A stretch of DNA of 64,000 bases from Chryseobacterium carnipullorum (GTDB lineage: Bacteria > Bacteroidota > Bacteroidia > Flavobacteriales > Weeksellaceae). The stretch spans positions 62,001 to 126,000 of the forward strand of contig NZ_FRCD01000010.1 of assembly GCF_900142785.1 (NCBI RefSeq). Direction: 5' to 3'. The notes under the pieces were generated by a model. It was not told the origin of the DNA, ran no database searches, and saw only the letters and a list, made by a program, of their open reading frames with translations. Positions 1 to 6,838 of this stretch are shown here, piece by piece. A program made the translations under genes and the position numbers. The stretch's first letter is position 1, and each line of letters begins with the position of its first letter.

Positions 1-247
1 CGGCACTTCCGTGGAAACCGGAAACATATCCGCTGTTGGCATTGGTATTCCCTGCTAAAATATACCCCCCGTCCGGAGTATGCAAAACCTGTAGTCCATA
101 TTGCTTGTTTGCAGTATTGAAATCTACACATGCACCTTCAGTTCCTATACCTCCCAGACATACTGCCCATTCAATAGGTGGAGCTTGCTGAGCTGTTGAC
201 AAATGATATGTTAAAAGAAATAAGAAAAGGAGTAGCGTTTTTTTCAT
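1..247 (-). CDS. Secreted protein, N-terminal part only (runs off the window)
   Basis: The 5' part of a reading frame starts at the ATG complementary to 245-247 and is open to the window edge. It begins MKKTLLLFLFLLTYHLSTAQ, a typical Sec signal peptide ending at a TAQ cleavage site. The following residues include ECGG-type glycine-rich sequence and LQVLHTPDGGYILAGNTNA, which resembles the repeats of secreted Bacteroidota proteins described as delta-60 or beta-propeller-like repeats. An exported, perhaps type IX secreted, surface protein is likely. Its family cannot be fixed from 82 residues. It points away from the tRNA-Gln gene. Confidence 0.7.
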   Translation of the reverse strand, partial: MKKTLLLFLFLLTYHLSTAQQAPPIEWAVCLGGIGTEGACVDFNTANKQYGLQVLHTPDGGYILAGNTNANSGYVSGFHGSA

Positions 248-383
248 GGTTATAAAGTATTTGATTAAATAAATGCTACGAAAGTAATTAAATAAGCTCA
301 AAAAAAATAAAGAAATGTAATAATGTCTAGTGAACGAAATCAGAGAAAAGCTAATTCATAATTTTTGAAGATTTTCAGATACA

Positions 384-412
384 AAAAAACCATCCTTAGA
401 AAAGGATGGTTT
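384..412 (-). terminator. Intrinsic terminator of tRNA-Gln copy 1
   Basis: AAACCATCCTT and AAGGATGGTTT arms flank a short loop. Read on the minus strand the hairpin is followed by a run of seven T. It sits directly behind the 3' end of the tRNA at 414. Confidence 0.75.
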
Positions 413-413
413 G

Positions 414-484
414 TAGACCCACAGGGATTCGAACCCCAACTGATGGTACCAAAAACCAGAGTGCTACCGTTACACCATGGGTCT
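414..484 (-). tRNA. tRNA-Gln (anticodon TTG), copy 1
   Basis: On the minus strand a 71-nt cloverleaf can be folded: acceptor AGACCCA with TGGGTCT, D-arm GTGT/GCAC, an anticodon loop TTTTGGT carrying TTG, and a T-loop TTCGAAT. The discriminator is A and CCA is not encoded. The anticodon stem has one C-T mismatch at its base. The sequence is identical to the copy at 1894-1964. A consensus promoter lies 16 nt upstream and a terminator just downstream, so this is a single-gene transcript. Confidence 0.93.
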
Positions 485-500
485 GTATTATTGAGTGGTG

Positions 501-530
501 CAAATTTACTATTTTTTTATTGATGTGCAA
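501..530 (-). promoter_or_regulatory. Promoter of tRNA-Gln copy 1
   Basis: On the minus strand TTG (530-528), a 19-nt spacer and TAAATTTG (508-501) match the Bacteroidota consensus TTTG / TAnnTTTG. The -7 box lies 16 nt before the tRNA 5' end. Confidence 0.8.
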
Positions 531-695
531 TACTTTGGAATATAAGAAGCTGTTTTTTTGAAGTAAAAAATTTTAAAATAATAGTTTTACGAACGTCATT
601 CCAAAAATTAAATCTTGGATAATCTTTGGTTTCCAGATTCTTGTAAGCAAAAAAGCCTTCCCAACGAAAGGCATTGTCATCTCAACGTTTGAAAA

Positions 696-1679
696 TTATT
701 TTTTCGGTAAGCCATTAATTTTTGATTCTAGTTCGTTGATTCTTCTTTCAAGATTCTCATTTTTCTCATGCAGCGCTCTTATGGCTTCCACCAGAATGGC
801 ATCGTAATCTCCATAGGCAGTTTGCAAATAGCCTTTGGTATCTTTGGTTACTTTATCGGGAAAAACTTCCTGTATATTTTGGGCGATAAAGCCCATCTGT
901 TTTTCTTTCGGACGAAGAATACCCGTTTTATCATCATTCCAATAATAGTAAACTCCTTTCAACTGAAGCAGTTTTTCTAATGCTTCATTGCCGGAGATTT
1001 GCTGAATGTCTTTTTTCAGGCGTCCATCCGAATTGGCAAGCCATGCTCCGGCAGTCGTTTTAGAAGCTTCTCCCTCTATCTCCAGAATATTTGTTGAAGC
1101 TGTTTTACCAATCCCGATCTTACCGTCCTGACCTATGGTCATTCGTAAAACACTTGAATTTGTATCATTGGGGGTCGTATGGAATTCTATTTTGATTCCC
1201 TGTGCTGTTGTTGTAAAATTCTGGGTTGCTTGTGCCGTGATCCTAGAAGAAGTTAAGGCATTGCTGTTGTAGCCATTTCCTGAGTTTCCTGCAAAGACAA
1301 TCGCCCCTACATTATCTCCCGATGCTAAAGCTTGGTTGATACTGCTGTCAGTAGAGGCATTTTTTCTAAGGACGAAGTACGCGGGACCTACTCCTCCAGC
1401 TCTTTCATTGATTGCTCCTAACACATCACTCAAAATATGAAAATTGGATTGTGGATTAGTCATTCTTATTCCGACACGAGCGTTATCAGTAACAGTTAGT
1501 GCCTCTACGTTTGAAGAGTTTCGGACTTTAAATGACCTGTTTGCAGAGGAGTTTGTTTTGCTGACTACATCCAAGGTCGCCTGTGGCATAGTGGTGTTAA
1601 TTCCTACCTGTCCATTTATAGATAAAAAAAAGCCTGATATTAATGCGAAATAAAATTTGAAAATAATTTTTGAAGTCAT
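696..1679 (-). CDS. Secreted surface protein with C-terminal S74 peptidase/chaperone domain
   Basis: A 327-aa protein with a signal peptide (about residues 1-23, ending SINGQ), a beta-rich stalk (VGINTTMPQATLDV, KIGIGKT), and a C-terminal intramolecular chaperone domain of the endosialidase/tail-spike type (Peptidase S74) from about residue 215. The family self-cleaves at a Ser-Asp bond; here Ser217-Asp218 in NSDGRLKKD is visible, as is the YGDYDAILVEAIRALHEKN helix that ends the domain, followed by a coiled coil. The family drives trimerisation of fibre proteins; in Flavobacteriia such genes are common host surface proteins, so phage origin is not implied. It lies between two identical tRNA-Gln genes on the same strand. 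The natural target is unknown. Confidence 0.85.
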   Translation of the reverse strand: MTSKIIFKFYFALISGFFLSINGQVGINTTMPQATLDVVSKTNSSANRSFKVRNSSNVEALTVTDNARVGIRMTNPQSNFHILSDVLGAINERAGGVGPAYFVLRKNASTDSSINQALASGDNVGAIVFAGNSGNGYNSNALTSSRITAQATQNFTTTAQGIKIEFHTTPNDTNSSVLRMTIGQDGKIGIGKTASTNILEIEGEASKTTAGAWLANSDGRLKKDIQQISGNEALEKLLQLKGVYYYWNDDKTGILRPKEKQMGFIAQNIQEVFPDKVTKDTKGYLQTAYGDYDAILVEAIRALHEKNENLERRINELESKINGLPKK

Positions 1680-1852
1680 CGTATGTATATTTTAATATTG
1701 CGAATTTACAATATTTTCTTTTTCATAGATGAAATTTTAACAATAAAATGTAGTTATTATTATGATTGTTTAAAGTAATATTATTATGAATGGTTCGCAA
1801 ATGTTAATATTGGGTTGAAATTACGAAATCATTAAAGACTTCCATTGGGAAA

Positions 1853-1892
1853 TAAAAAAGCCTTAATAATCTGTCGATTAAAAAGGCTTTAA
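1853..1892 (-). terminator. Intrinsic terminator of tRNA-Gln copy 2
   Basis: AAAAAGCCTT and AAGGCTTT arms with a longer loop, followed on the minus strand by a T-rich tract, just after the tRNA 3' end at 1894. Confidence 0.65.
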
Positions 1893-1893
1893 G

Positions 1894-1964
1894 TAGACCC
1901 ACAGGGATTCGAACCCCAACTGATGGTACCAAAAACCAGAGTGCTACCGTTACACCATGGGTCT
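1894..1964 (-). tRNA. tRNA-Gln (anticodon TTG), copy 2
   Basis: This 71-nt minus-strand gene has the same sequence as the copy at 414-484, with the same cloverleaf, TTG anticodon and no encoded CCA. It has its own promoter at 1981-2010 and its own hairpin terminator, so the two copies are independent transcripts. Confidence 0.93.
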
Positions 1965-1980
1965 CTTTATTTTGGTGATG

Positions 1981-2010
1981 CAAATTTACAGCTTTTTTCT
2001 TTAGATACAA
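1981..2010 (-). promoter_or_regulatory. Promoter of tRNA-Gln copy 2
   Basis: On the minus strand TTG (2010-2008), 19 nt, TAAATTTG (1988-1981). Spacing and boxes are identical to those of copy 1, although the spacer sequences differ. Confidence 0.8.
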
Positions 2011-2062
2011 GAAAATTTTAAAGTTTTTTTTACATTTACACTCCGCTTTATTTCATACCATT

Positions 2063-3094
2063 ATGCTGATAGACTTCAATAAACTCAATATTAATAATTT
2101 ATCTCCTCAAACGGATTTCGAATATACCATCAAAAATTTTTTAGATGAATGGTTTTCCCTTGGAGATACTGTAAAAGTGCAAACTTCAGGTTCCACAGGG
2201 ATTCCGAAAGTTTTTGAAATTGAAAAAAAGAAAATGATCAAGTCTGCGGTGATGACCTGTGATTTTTTGGAATTAAAAGAGGGGAACAAAGCATTGTTGT
2301 GCCTTCCTGTAGACTATATTTCAGGAAAAATGATGATGGTACGTTCTATTCAGAGAAAATTGAAACTGATCGTAACTGATCCCTCCTTAAAACCAACCGA
2401 ATATTTAAATGAAGAAGTAGATTTTTGTGCTATGACGCCGCTTCAGGTAGAAAATTCACTCAACAAATTGCATTTGATTAAAAATTTAATCATTGGAGGA
2501 GCTGCTGTTTCTGAAAATTTAAAAAGCAAAATACTAAGTACAAAACTGCTTTCCAATACTTCAAACCGTATTTTTGAGACCTACGGAATGTCCGAGACCC
2601 TTTCTCATATTGCGTTGAAACAGCTGATGCCTGAACCTGAAGATTATTTCACTGTTTTCGAAAATATTTCTATCACTACAGATGAAAGAGGCTGTCTGAA
2701 AATAGAGGCTCCCGATTTAAATACTGAGGTTCTGCAAACGAATGATTTAGTTGAGATTAGAAATGAAAAACAGTTTAAATTTCTGGGACGCATCGACAAT
2801 GTGATTAATTCCGGCGGAGCTAAAATTTTCCCTGAAGCATTGGAAGCATTAGTTAAAAAAGAAATTCCGAACGAAGCGGTATTTTTAGGAAGTAAAGATG
2901 AACGATTGGGACAGAAACTTATTTTGATCATCGAAGGAGAAGAATCTGCAGAACTTTCTGAAAAGGTTTTAAAAATCCCTTTTGAAAAAAGTTTTCACAA
3001 ACCGAAAGAAATTATTTTCACGGATAAAATTCCCAGAACCCCAAACGGCAAAGTCAACAGAATAGAACTCTATAAAATAATAACCAAAAGTTAA
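2063..3094 (+). CDS. menE: o-Succinylbenzoate-CoA ligase (menaquinone synthesis), AMP-binding family
   Basis: A 343-aa member of the adenylate-forming (ANL) superfamily. The P-loop-like motif TSGSTGIPK is at residues 41-49, the adenine-binding motif YGMSET is mid-protein, GRIDNVINSGGAKIFP forms the hinge, and the C-terminal PRTPNGKVNR carries the catalytic lysine. MenE activates o-succinylbenzoate with ATP and CoA in the cytoplasm. It is short compared with enterobacterial MenE, as is usual in Bacteroidota, where the N-terminal part is reduced. No other men gene is adjacent, so the assignment rests on the sequence; another small acyl-CoA ligase is possible but less likely. Confidence 0.85.
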   Translation: MLIDFNKLNINNLSPQTDFEYTIKNFLDEWFSLGDTVKVQTSGSTGIPKVFEIEKKKMIKSAVMTCDFLELKEGNKALLCLPVDYISGKMMMVRSIQRKLKLIVTDPSLKPTEYLNEEVDFCAMTPLQVENSLNKLHLIKNLIIGGAAVSENLKSKILSTKLLSNTSNRIFETYGMSETLSHIALKQLMPEPEDYFTVFENISITTDERGCLKIEAPDLNTEVLQTNDLVEIRNEKQFKFLGRIDNVINSGGAKIFPEALEALVKKEIPNEAVFLGSKDERLGQKLILIIEGEESAELSEKVLKIPFEKSFHKPKEIIFTDKIPRTPNGKVNRIELYKIITKS

Positions 3095-3097
3095 AAA

Positions 3098-3195
3098 ATA
3101 GTCCCATCCACTATCTATTCATTTACCATCATCCATCTCTACATCTATCATCTCGCCATCTATTATCTATTAATCCACTATCTTTAACCCATCCT
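3098..3195. repeat. Pyrimidine-rich low-complexity spacer between menE and arfB
   Basis: Nearly 100 nt consist of variants of CATC, CTATC and ATCTATT on the + strand, with almost no G. It shows no reading frame. It resembles imperfect tandem short repeats produced by slippage. Confidence 0.55.
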
Positions 3196-3588
3196 ATGAA
3201 AGACTTCTCAAAAGAACTCAGCTTTAAAACTTCCCGCAGCAGTGGGGCAGGAGGCCAGAATGTCAATAAAGTGGAAACTGCGGTAACCGTTCTTTGGCTG
3301 GTCGATGAATCCGAATTTTTTAATGAGTATCAAAAAGGGCTCATCAGGGGTAAGTTAAAAAACAGAATCAAGGCTGACGGCTATATGTTCCTTACCGTTT
3401 CTGAAAGCAGGACCCAGCTCATGAATAAAAATAAGGCGATTGAAAAAATTATTGATCTCGTTGACAAAGCCTTAATTGTACCAAAAAAGAGACTGGCTAC
3501 CAAACCTTCAAAAGGACAGAAGCAGAAAAGACTGGATACCAAAAAGAAAATTTCTGAAAAGAAAGATAACAGGAAGTTTAAGTTTTAG
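3196..3588 (+). CDS. arfB: Codon-independent peptidyl-tRNA hydrolase ArfB (YaeJ family)
   Basis: A 130-aa class I release-factor homologue lacking the codon-recognition domains. The catalytic GGQ is at residues 19-21 in SSGAGGQNVNK, and a lysine/arginine-rich C-terminal tail (KRLATKPSKGQKQKR and onwards) matches the tail that enters the empty mRNA channel in ArfB. Its role is rescue of ribosomes stalled without a stop codon. The length fits the family (about 140 aa). It stands alone behind the low-complexity spacer. Confidence 0.9.
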   Translation: MKDFSKELSFKTSRSSGAGGQNVNKVETAVTVLWLVDESEFFNEYQKGLIRGKLKNRIKADGYMFLTVSESRTQLMNKNKAIEKIIDLVDKALIVPKKRLATKPSKGQKQKRLDTKKKISEKKDNRKFKF

Positions 3589-3967
3589 AGATTCAGGTTT
3601 TGGGATGTAGAGGCTATGAGATCTGAGTTGCAGTTTAGTAGGTTTTTTCCTTTTGTATATCGGTATTTTTGATTATCTTAGGGGTATTATTTACAAACAT
3701 TAATTTATGACAGCAATTATTCCTTCTTCTGCAGAAAGCCACTCTAATGGCCTTTTGTTGTCGCTGTTATACTTACATACAGATTCTTTTCTGAAGAGTT
3801 CCAAGGACTTTATTAATTAAGCCCTGTCAGGATCCACGACAGGGAAAATATTCCAATTAATTTCACGTATTTATTTTTGCAGTTTTCTACAGGAGAAAAA
3901 CTGAATAGGGTCATCCTGCATTGGATCACTGGAATAGCTGCATCCACTCATTTTAAAAGAATTAAAA
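3589..3967. other. Gene-poor gap behind arfB
   Basis: This 379-nt gap holds a perfect 7-bp hairpin, CCCTGTC/GACAGGG with a 9-nt loop, at 3822-3844, and a 37-codon + strand frame (3707-3820) that shows no recognisable features. No convincing gene or RNA is visible. Confidence 0.5.
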
Positions 3968-4348
3968 ATGTCCAACCATATTACTGTAACCACCGGAATT
4001 TATGATGCGATAAAAGATACACTCAGAAGAAAAAAGGTAAGCATGCCGGAAGAGAAAAGACTTACTGAAGAACTGAAGAAAGCCAAGCAGGTTTTGAGGA
4101 GAGATCTCCCTGATGATGTAGTGACTGTTGACAGAAAAGTAACCATCAAAGACCACACGCGGAATTTCGAGCACGAATATATTTTCGTTGCCTCCGTAAA
4201 AGCTAAACCGGCAAAAAATAAACATTCCATCTTATCGGATATTGCTTTGGCAACTGTAGGATATAAAGTGGGAGATATCATCGACTGGCCTTTCAAAGAT
4301 GGTGAAAGGAAGATCGAGATCTTAAAAGTAGAATCTTGTCACGGGTAG
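3968..4348 (+). CDS. GreA/GreB/Rnk-like protein
   Basis: A 126-aa protein. A short charged helical N-terminal half (about residues 1-48) is followed by a C-terminal FKBP-like GreA/GreB domain (about 50-126), recognised by DDVVTVDRKVTIKD and ALATVGYKVGDIIDWPF. Full-length GreA is about 158 aa with a long coiled coil carrying the acidic transcript-cleavage tip; here the coil is much shorter, closer to Rnk, which binds RNA polymerase without cleaving the transcript. A role in modulating RNA polymerase is inferred from the fold. It is monocistronic. Confidence 0.72.
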   Translation: MSNHITVTTGIYDAIKDTLRRKKVSMPEEKRLTEELKKAKQVLRRDLPDDVVTVDRKVTIKDHTRNFEHEYIFVASVKAKPAKNKHSILSDIALATVGYKVGDIIDWPFKDGERKIEILKVESCHG

Positions 4349-4490
4349 TCCCTGTGTTATCTATATTTGTTAGATGAAAGTACAGCTCCAGGGCTGTATT
4401 TTTTTTGTGTAAAATATGGGATGTTGAGAAACATTTTTTATCATTTGTTAAAAAAGGATGTTCGCGGAGGAGTTTATTGAAGTACTCATG

Positions 4491-4519
4491 TTGCATTCCG
4501 TTTTTAAGTTTTATCTTTG
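4491..4519 (+). promoter_or_regulatory. Promoter of the deoxyhypusine-synthase-like gene
   Basis: TTG (4491-4493), 18 nt, TATCTTTG (4512-4519) match the Bacteroidota consensus. The box ends 14 nt before the ATG at 4534, which supports that start over an upstream in-frame codon at 4405. Confidence 0.75.
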
Positions 4520-4533
4520 CAAAAATTAAAAAA

Positions 4534-5508
4534 ATGAGCAAACCGATTTCTGAATTTATAGAGAAATATTACCTGCACTTCAATGCGGCTGCATTGGTAG
4601 ATGCATCTAAGGGGTATGTTGCACATCTTAAAGATGGCGGAAAAATGATGATTACTTTGGCAGGTGCGATGTCTACTGCTGAATTGGGGAAGATTCTTGC
4701 AGAAATGATCCGTCAGGGAAAAGTTGATTTTATCTCTTGTACAGGCGCTAACCTTGAAGAAGATCTAATGAATCTTGTGGCACACTCTCACTACGAAAGA
4801 GTTCCGCACTACAGAGATCTGACGGCACAGGATGAGTGGGCTTTATTAGAAAGAGGGCTAAACAGAGTTACCGATACCTGTATTCCTGAAGAAGAAGCTT
4901 TCAGAAGACTTCAGAAGCATATCGTGGAGATCTGGAAAGATGCAGAAGCTAAAGGAGAGCGTTATTTCCCGCACGAATTCATGTATAAAATGATTCTTTC
5001 AGGAGTTCTTGAGCAGTACTATGAAATTCCAAGAGAAAACTCATGGATGATCGCTGCAGCAGAGAAAAACCTTCCGATCGTGGTTCCGGGATGGGAAGAT
5101 TCTACGATGGGTAACATCTTCGCTTCTTACTGTATCAAAGGTGAGCTTACGGCAACCACTATGAAATCAGGAATCGAATATATGATGTACCTGGCAGACT
5201 GGTATACTCACAATTCAGCTGGAAAAGGAGTTGGTTTCTTCCAGATTGGTGGAGGTATCGCAGGAGATTTCCCAATCTGTGTAGTTCCAATGTTGTACCA
5301 GGATATGGAAATGCATGACGTTCCGTTCTGGTCATATTTCTGTCAGATCTCAGATTCTACAACGTCTTATGGTTCATACTCAGGAGCAGTTCCTAATGAA
5401 AAAATCACTTGGGGTAAACTGGATATCACTACACCGAAATTCATCGTTGAAAGTGATGCTACCATCTGTGCGCCACTGATGTTCTCTTACATTTTGGAAA
5501 ATTCTTAA
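4534..5508 (+). CDS. Deoxyhypusine synthase-like protein
   Basis: A 324-aa member of the deoxyhypusine synthase fold. Visible motifs include CTGANLEEDL (NAD site region), VPGWEDSTMGN, QIGGGIAGDFP, and WGKL with Lys295, which aligns with the active-site lysine of the eukaryotic enzyme. Eukaryotic DHS transfers the aminobutyl group of spermidine to eIF5A. Bacteria lack eIF5A; family members in bacteria are thought to act in polyamine metabolism, for example homospermidine formation, so the substrate here is uncertain. The frame is open upstream to 4405, but those 43 residues overlap the promoter, so MSKPISEF is the likely start. Confidence 0.82.
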   Translation: MSKPISEFIEKYYLHFNAAALVDASKGYVAHLKDGGKMMITLAGAMSTAELGKILAEMIRQGKVDFISCTGANLEEDLMNLVAHSHYERVPHYRDLTAQDEWALLERGLNRVTDTCIPEEEAFRRLQKHIVEIWKDAEAKGERYFPHEFMYKMILSGVLEQYYEIPRENSWMIAAAEKNLPIVVPGWEDSTMGNIFASYCIKGELTATTMKSGIEYMMYLADWYTHNSAGKGVGFFQIGGGIAGDFPICVVPMLYQDMEMHDVPFWSYFCQISDSTTSYGSYSGAVPNEKITWGKLDITTPKFIVESDATICAPLMFSYILENS

Positions 5509-5531
5509 GAATAACTTCTTATCAAAATACC

Positions 5532-5562
5532 AGCGCTTCAATTCATTTTGAGGCGCTTTTTT
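5532..5562 (+). terminator. Intrinsic terminator of the DHS-like gene
   Basis: AGCGCTTCAA and TTTTGAGGCGCT pair around a short loop and are followed by six T on the + strand. Confidence 0.75.
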
Positions 5563-5574
5563 ATGGTTGTGCTT

Positions 5575-5728
5575 GTCATTGCGAGCGTAGCGAAGCAATC
5601 TCATAATTTAAGCAACAAAGTCTTTAAGGTTAATTGCTTTTGAAATTTTAATTCTAACCTTAATGTTTCAAAATAAAACCACTAAGAAAAAGTTTATAAA
5701 GAGATTGCTTCGCTTCGCTCGCAATGAC
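5575..5728. repeat. Paired REP-like palindromic elements in inverted orientation
   Basis: A 28-nt element at 5575-5602 (begins GTCATTGCGAGCG) recurs in reverse complement at 5701-5728 with one mismatch. Each element is itself an imperfect palindrome (TTGCGAGCG / CGAAGCAA). The 98 nt between them are AT-rich and non-coding. The pair could fold into one long hairpin or two small ones. The motif resembles widespread GC-rich intergenic repeats of the REP type. It lies between the terminator at 5562 and the 3' end of the convergent gene at 5743. Confidence 0.75.
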
Positions 5729-5742
5729 GTACGTGGAGGGGT

Positions 5743-5889
5743 TCAGTCCAGAGAATTCACCAGCACAAAATAACGGTAGGCCAGAATTCCCTTCTCAATT
5801 TTACTGAGGCTGTTCGGATCCTTGTCGCTCAACTTGGGGAGCATCTTTTTATTCACTGTATTCAGCAGTTGGAAAAATGATTTTTTCAT
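5743..5889 (-). CDS. Small conserved-looking basic protein
   Basis: A 48-aa frame starting MKKSFFQLLNTVNKK and ending GILAYRYFVLVNSLD. It is rich in Lys and Leu and has no signal peptide or membrane segment. I believe similar 45-50 aa proteins with the ending YRYxVLxxSLD occur widely in Flavobacteriia, sometimes annotated loosely; this is from memory and unverified. The frame extends upstream to 5931, but the internal ATG gives the better start. Function unknown. Confidence 0.6.
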   Translation of the reverse strand: MKKSFFQLLNTVNKKMLPKLSDKDPNSLSKIEKGILAYRYFVLVNSLD

Positions 5890-6004
5890 ACCTTTATATT
5901 TAAAATCAAACATCATTGAATCATTAAACATTCAAAAATGATGCAAAAACGGTTTAAAATTCACGGAGACCTTATTTTTAACGGAACACAACCCCTGACT
6001 GACT

Positions 6005-6301
6005 ATGGACGAAATTTTCAAACAACAGATTTACGAGATTACACGACTTATTCCCAAAGGAAGAGTTTCCTCTTACGGAGCTATAGCAAAAGCAGTGGGG
6101 TATCCGAACCATTCCCGTCACGTAGGAAAAGCGATGGGAGGCTGCCCCGAAGACGTTCCGGCACATCGTGTGATATCAAGTTCCGGAGTATTGTCTGTTC
6201 CTGAATTTCAAAAAAGACTCGAAGCAGAAGGTATTACCGTCGACAATTTAAGAATCAAAGATTTCAAAAAACTCTTTTGGAATCCGCTTGACGAGATTTA
6301 G
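6005..6301 (+). CDS. Alkyltransferase-like protein (MGMT family, no catalytic Cys)
   Basis: A 98-aa protein corresponding to the DNA-binding domain of O6-alkylguanine-DNA alkyltransferase. VSSYGAIAKAVGYPNHSRHVGKAMGGCPEDVPAHRVI covers the helix-turn-helix with its arginine finger and the active-site region. The usual PCHRV acceptor cysteine is replaced by alanine (PAHRV). Alkyltransferase-like proteins lacking the Cys bind O6-alkylguanine and recruit nucleotide excision repair rather than reversing the damage. The Cys in GGCPED is not at the acceptor position. It is monocistronic. A longer frame in another phase overlaps its start but is not convincing. Confidence 0.85.
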   Translation: MDEIFKQQIYEITRLIPKGRVSSYGAIAKAVGYPNHSRHVGKAMGGCPEDVPAHRVISSSGVLSVPEFQKRLEAEGITVDNLRIKDFKKLFWNPLDEI

Positions 6302-6387
6302 GATTGAAAATTTTACCCGTTCAGATCAGGATTTTCCATTCGGTCAATAGGCGGGATAGCTTTGGTTCATCAATAAAACGAAAACCA

Positions 6388-6474
6388 ATGAAACCCATTT
6401 CAATCTTCTCATTCCTATTCCTTTTTATCGCTATATTTTCAAAAGCCCAGATGCATTTATGGGTGACAAGATAA
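6388..6474 (+). pseudogene. Probable remnant of an exported protein (signal peptide only)
   Basis: ATG at 6388 opens a 28-codon frame, MKPISIFSFLFLFIAIFSKAQ then seven residues and a stop. The first 21 residues form a textbook Bacteroidota signal peptide ending KAQ. Nothing downstream continues it in any frame that I can recognise. It is more likely the decayed 5' end of a secreted-protein gene than a functional peptide. Confidence 0.4.
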
Positions 6475-6585
6475 AAGAATACTTAACGAACACGAAAGTT
6501 AGGTTCTCTAAATACTTAAGGCACTAAAGTTTTTATTCAGCCAAATAGAGACCACCTGAATGGATTGGTTAGTAATAAAAAAGAG

Positions 6586-6661
6586 GAAGAGTGATACACC
6601 ATAATAAAAACAGGTTCCAGCGGCTTTGCCGCTGGAACCCCCAAATAAAAAAGATCACTCT
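6586..6661. repeat. Nested inverted repeat with perfect 12-bp stem
   Basis: GGTTCCAGCGGC (6613-6624), loop TTT, GCCGCTGGAACC (6628-6639) form a perfect GC-rich stem in AT-rich DNA. It is framed by AGAGTGAT (6586-6593) and ATCACTCT (6654-6661). No T-run follows on either strand at the inner stem, so it is not a classic terminator. Confidence 0.65.
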
Positions 6662-6702
6662 CCTTAATCTACCGATAGAGAAGTTAGATCTCCCTTCACA
6701 TT

Positions 6703-6750
6703 CCCCTTCCTTGAAGGGGTGGATTTTTGCCTGCAAAAAGACGGGGTAGT
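6703..6750. repeat. Palindromic intergenic repeat element
   Basis: CCCCTTC and GAAGGGG pair with a 3-nt loop (6703-6719), followed by TTTTTGCCTGCAAAAA and GACGGGGTAGT. The arrangement of a C-rich/G-rich hairpin plus GGGGTAGT resembles a dispersed intergenic repeat common in Flavobacteriia genomes. That resemblance is from memory. Confidence 0.5.
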
Positions 6751-6780
6751 AAAAAAAAAACCACAACCAATTAAAAAAAA

Positions 6781-6810
6781 TATCCAGAATACTCAAGAGT
6801 ATTCTGGATA
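6781..6810 (-). terminator. Intrinsic terminator of the XRE regulator gene
   Basis: A perfect 14-bp inverted repeat, TATCCAGAATACTC / GAGTATTCTGGATA with an AA loop. On the minus strand it is followed by eight T. Confidence 0.85.
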
Positions 6811-6838
6811 CAATAAACGACACTGGAAACTGCCAAAT

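Larger units (their letters stand above)
6302..6838. other. Repeat-rich gap with a signal-peptide remnant
   Basis: This 537-nt gap carries a 28-codon frame that is little more than a signal peptide (6388-6474), a perfect 12-bp hairpin (6613-6639) inside a larger inverted repeat, a second palindromic element (6703-6750) and the terminator of the XRE gene (6781-6810). It looks like a place where repeats and decayed genes have accumulated. Confidence 0.6.

Noticed and set aside
696..1679. Prophage tail-spike gene
   Set aside because: The S74 domain is typical of tail spikes, but no other phage genes, integrase or att sites are near, and Flavobacteriia carry many non-phage S74 surface proteins.
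1804..2010. 68-aa minus-strand frame
   Set aside because: It covers the tRNA-Gln gene, its promoter and terminator.
3098..3195. CRISPR-like or tandem-repeat array
   Set aside because: The ATCTATC units are short and irregular with no repeat-spacer pattern.
3707..3820. 37-aa + strand frame behind arfB
   Set aside because: Has an ATG but no ribosome-site, promoter or recognisable features; kept only as a remark for the gap.
4405..4533. 43-residue N-terminal extension of the DHS-like protein
   Set aside because: The segment contains the promoter boxes and its residues are not typical of the family; ATG 4534 fits.
5938..6204. 88-aa + strand frame before the alkyltransferase-like gene
   Set aside because: It overlaps the alkyltransferase-like gene in another phase and has an atypical Arg/Ser-rich composition.
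6569..6823. 84-aa minus-strand frame in the repeat-rich gap
   Set aside because: It runs through the palindromes and the terminator and has an implausible composition (Trp/Phe-rich).
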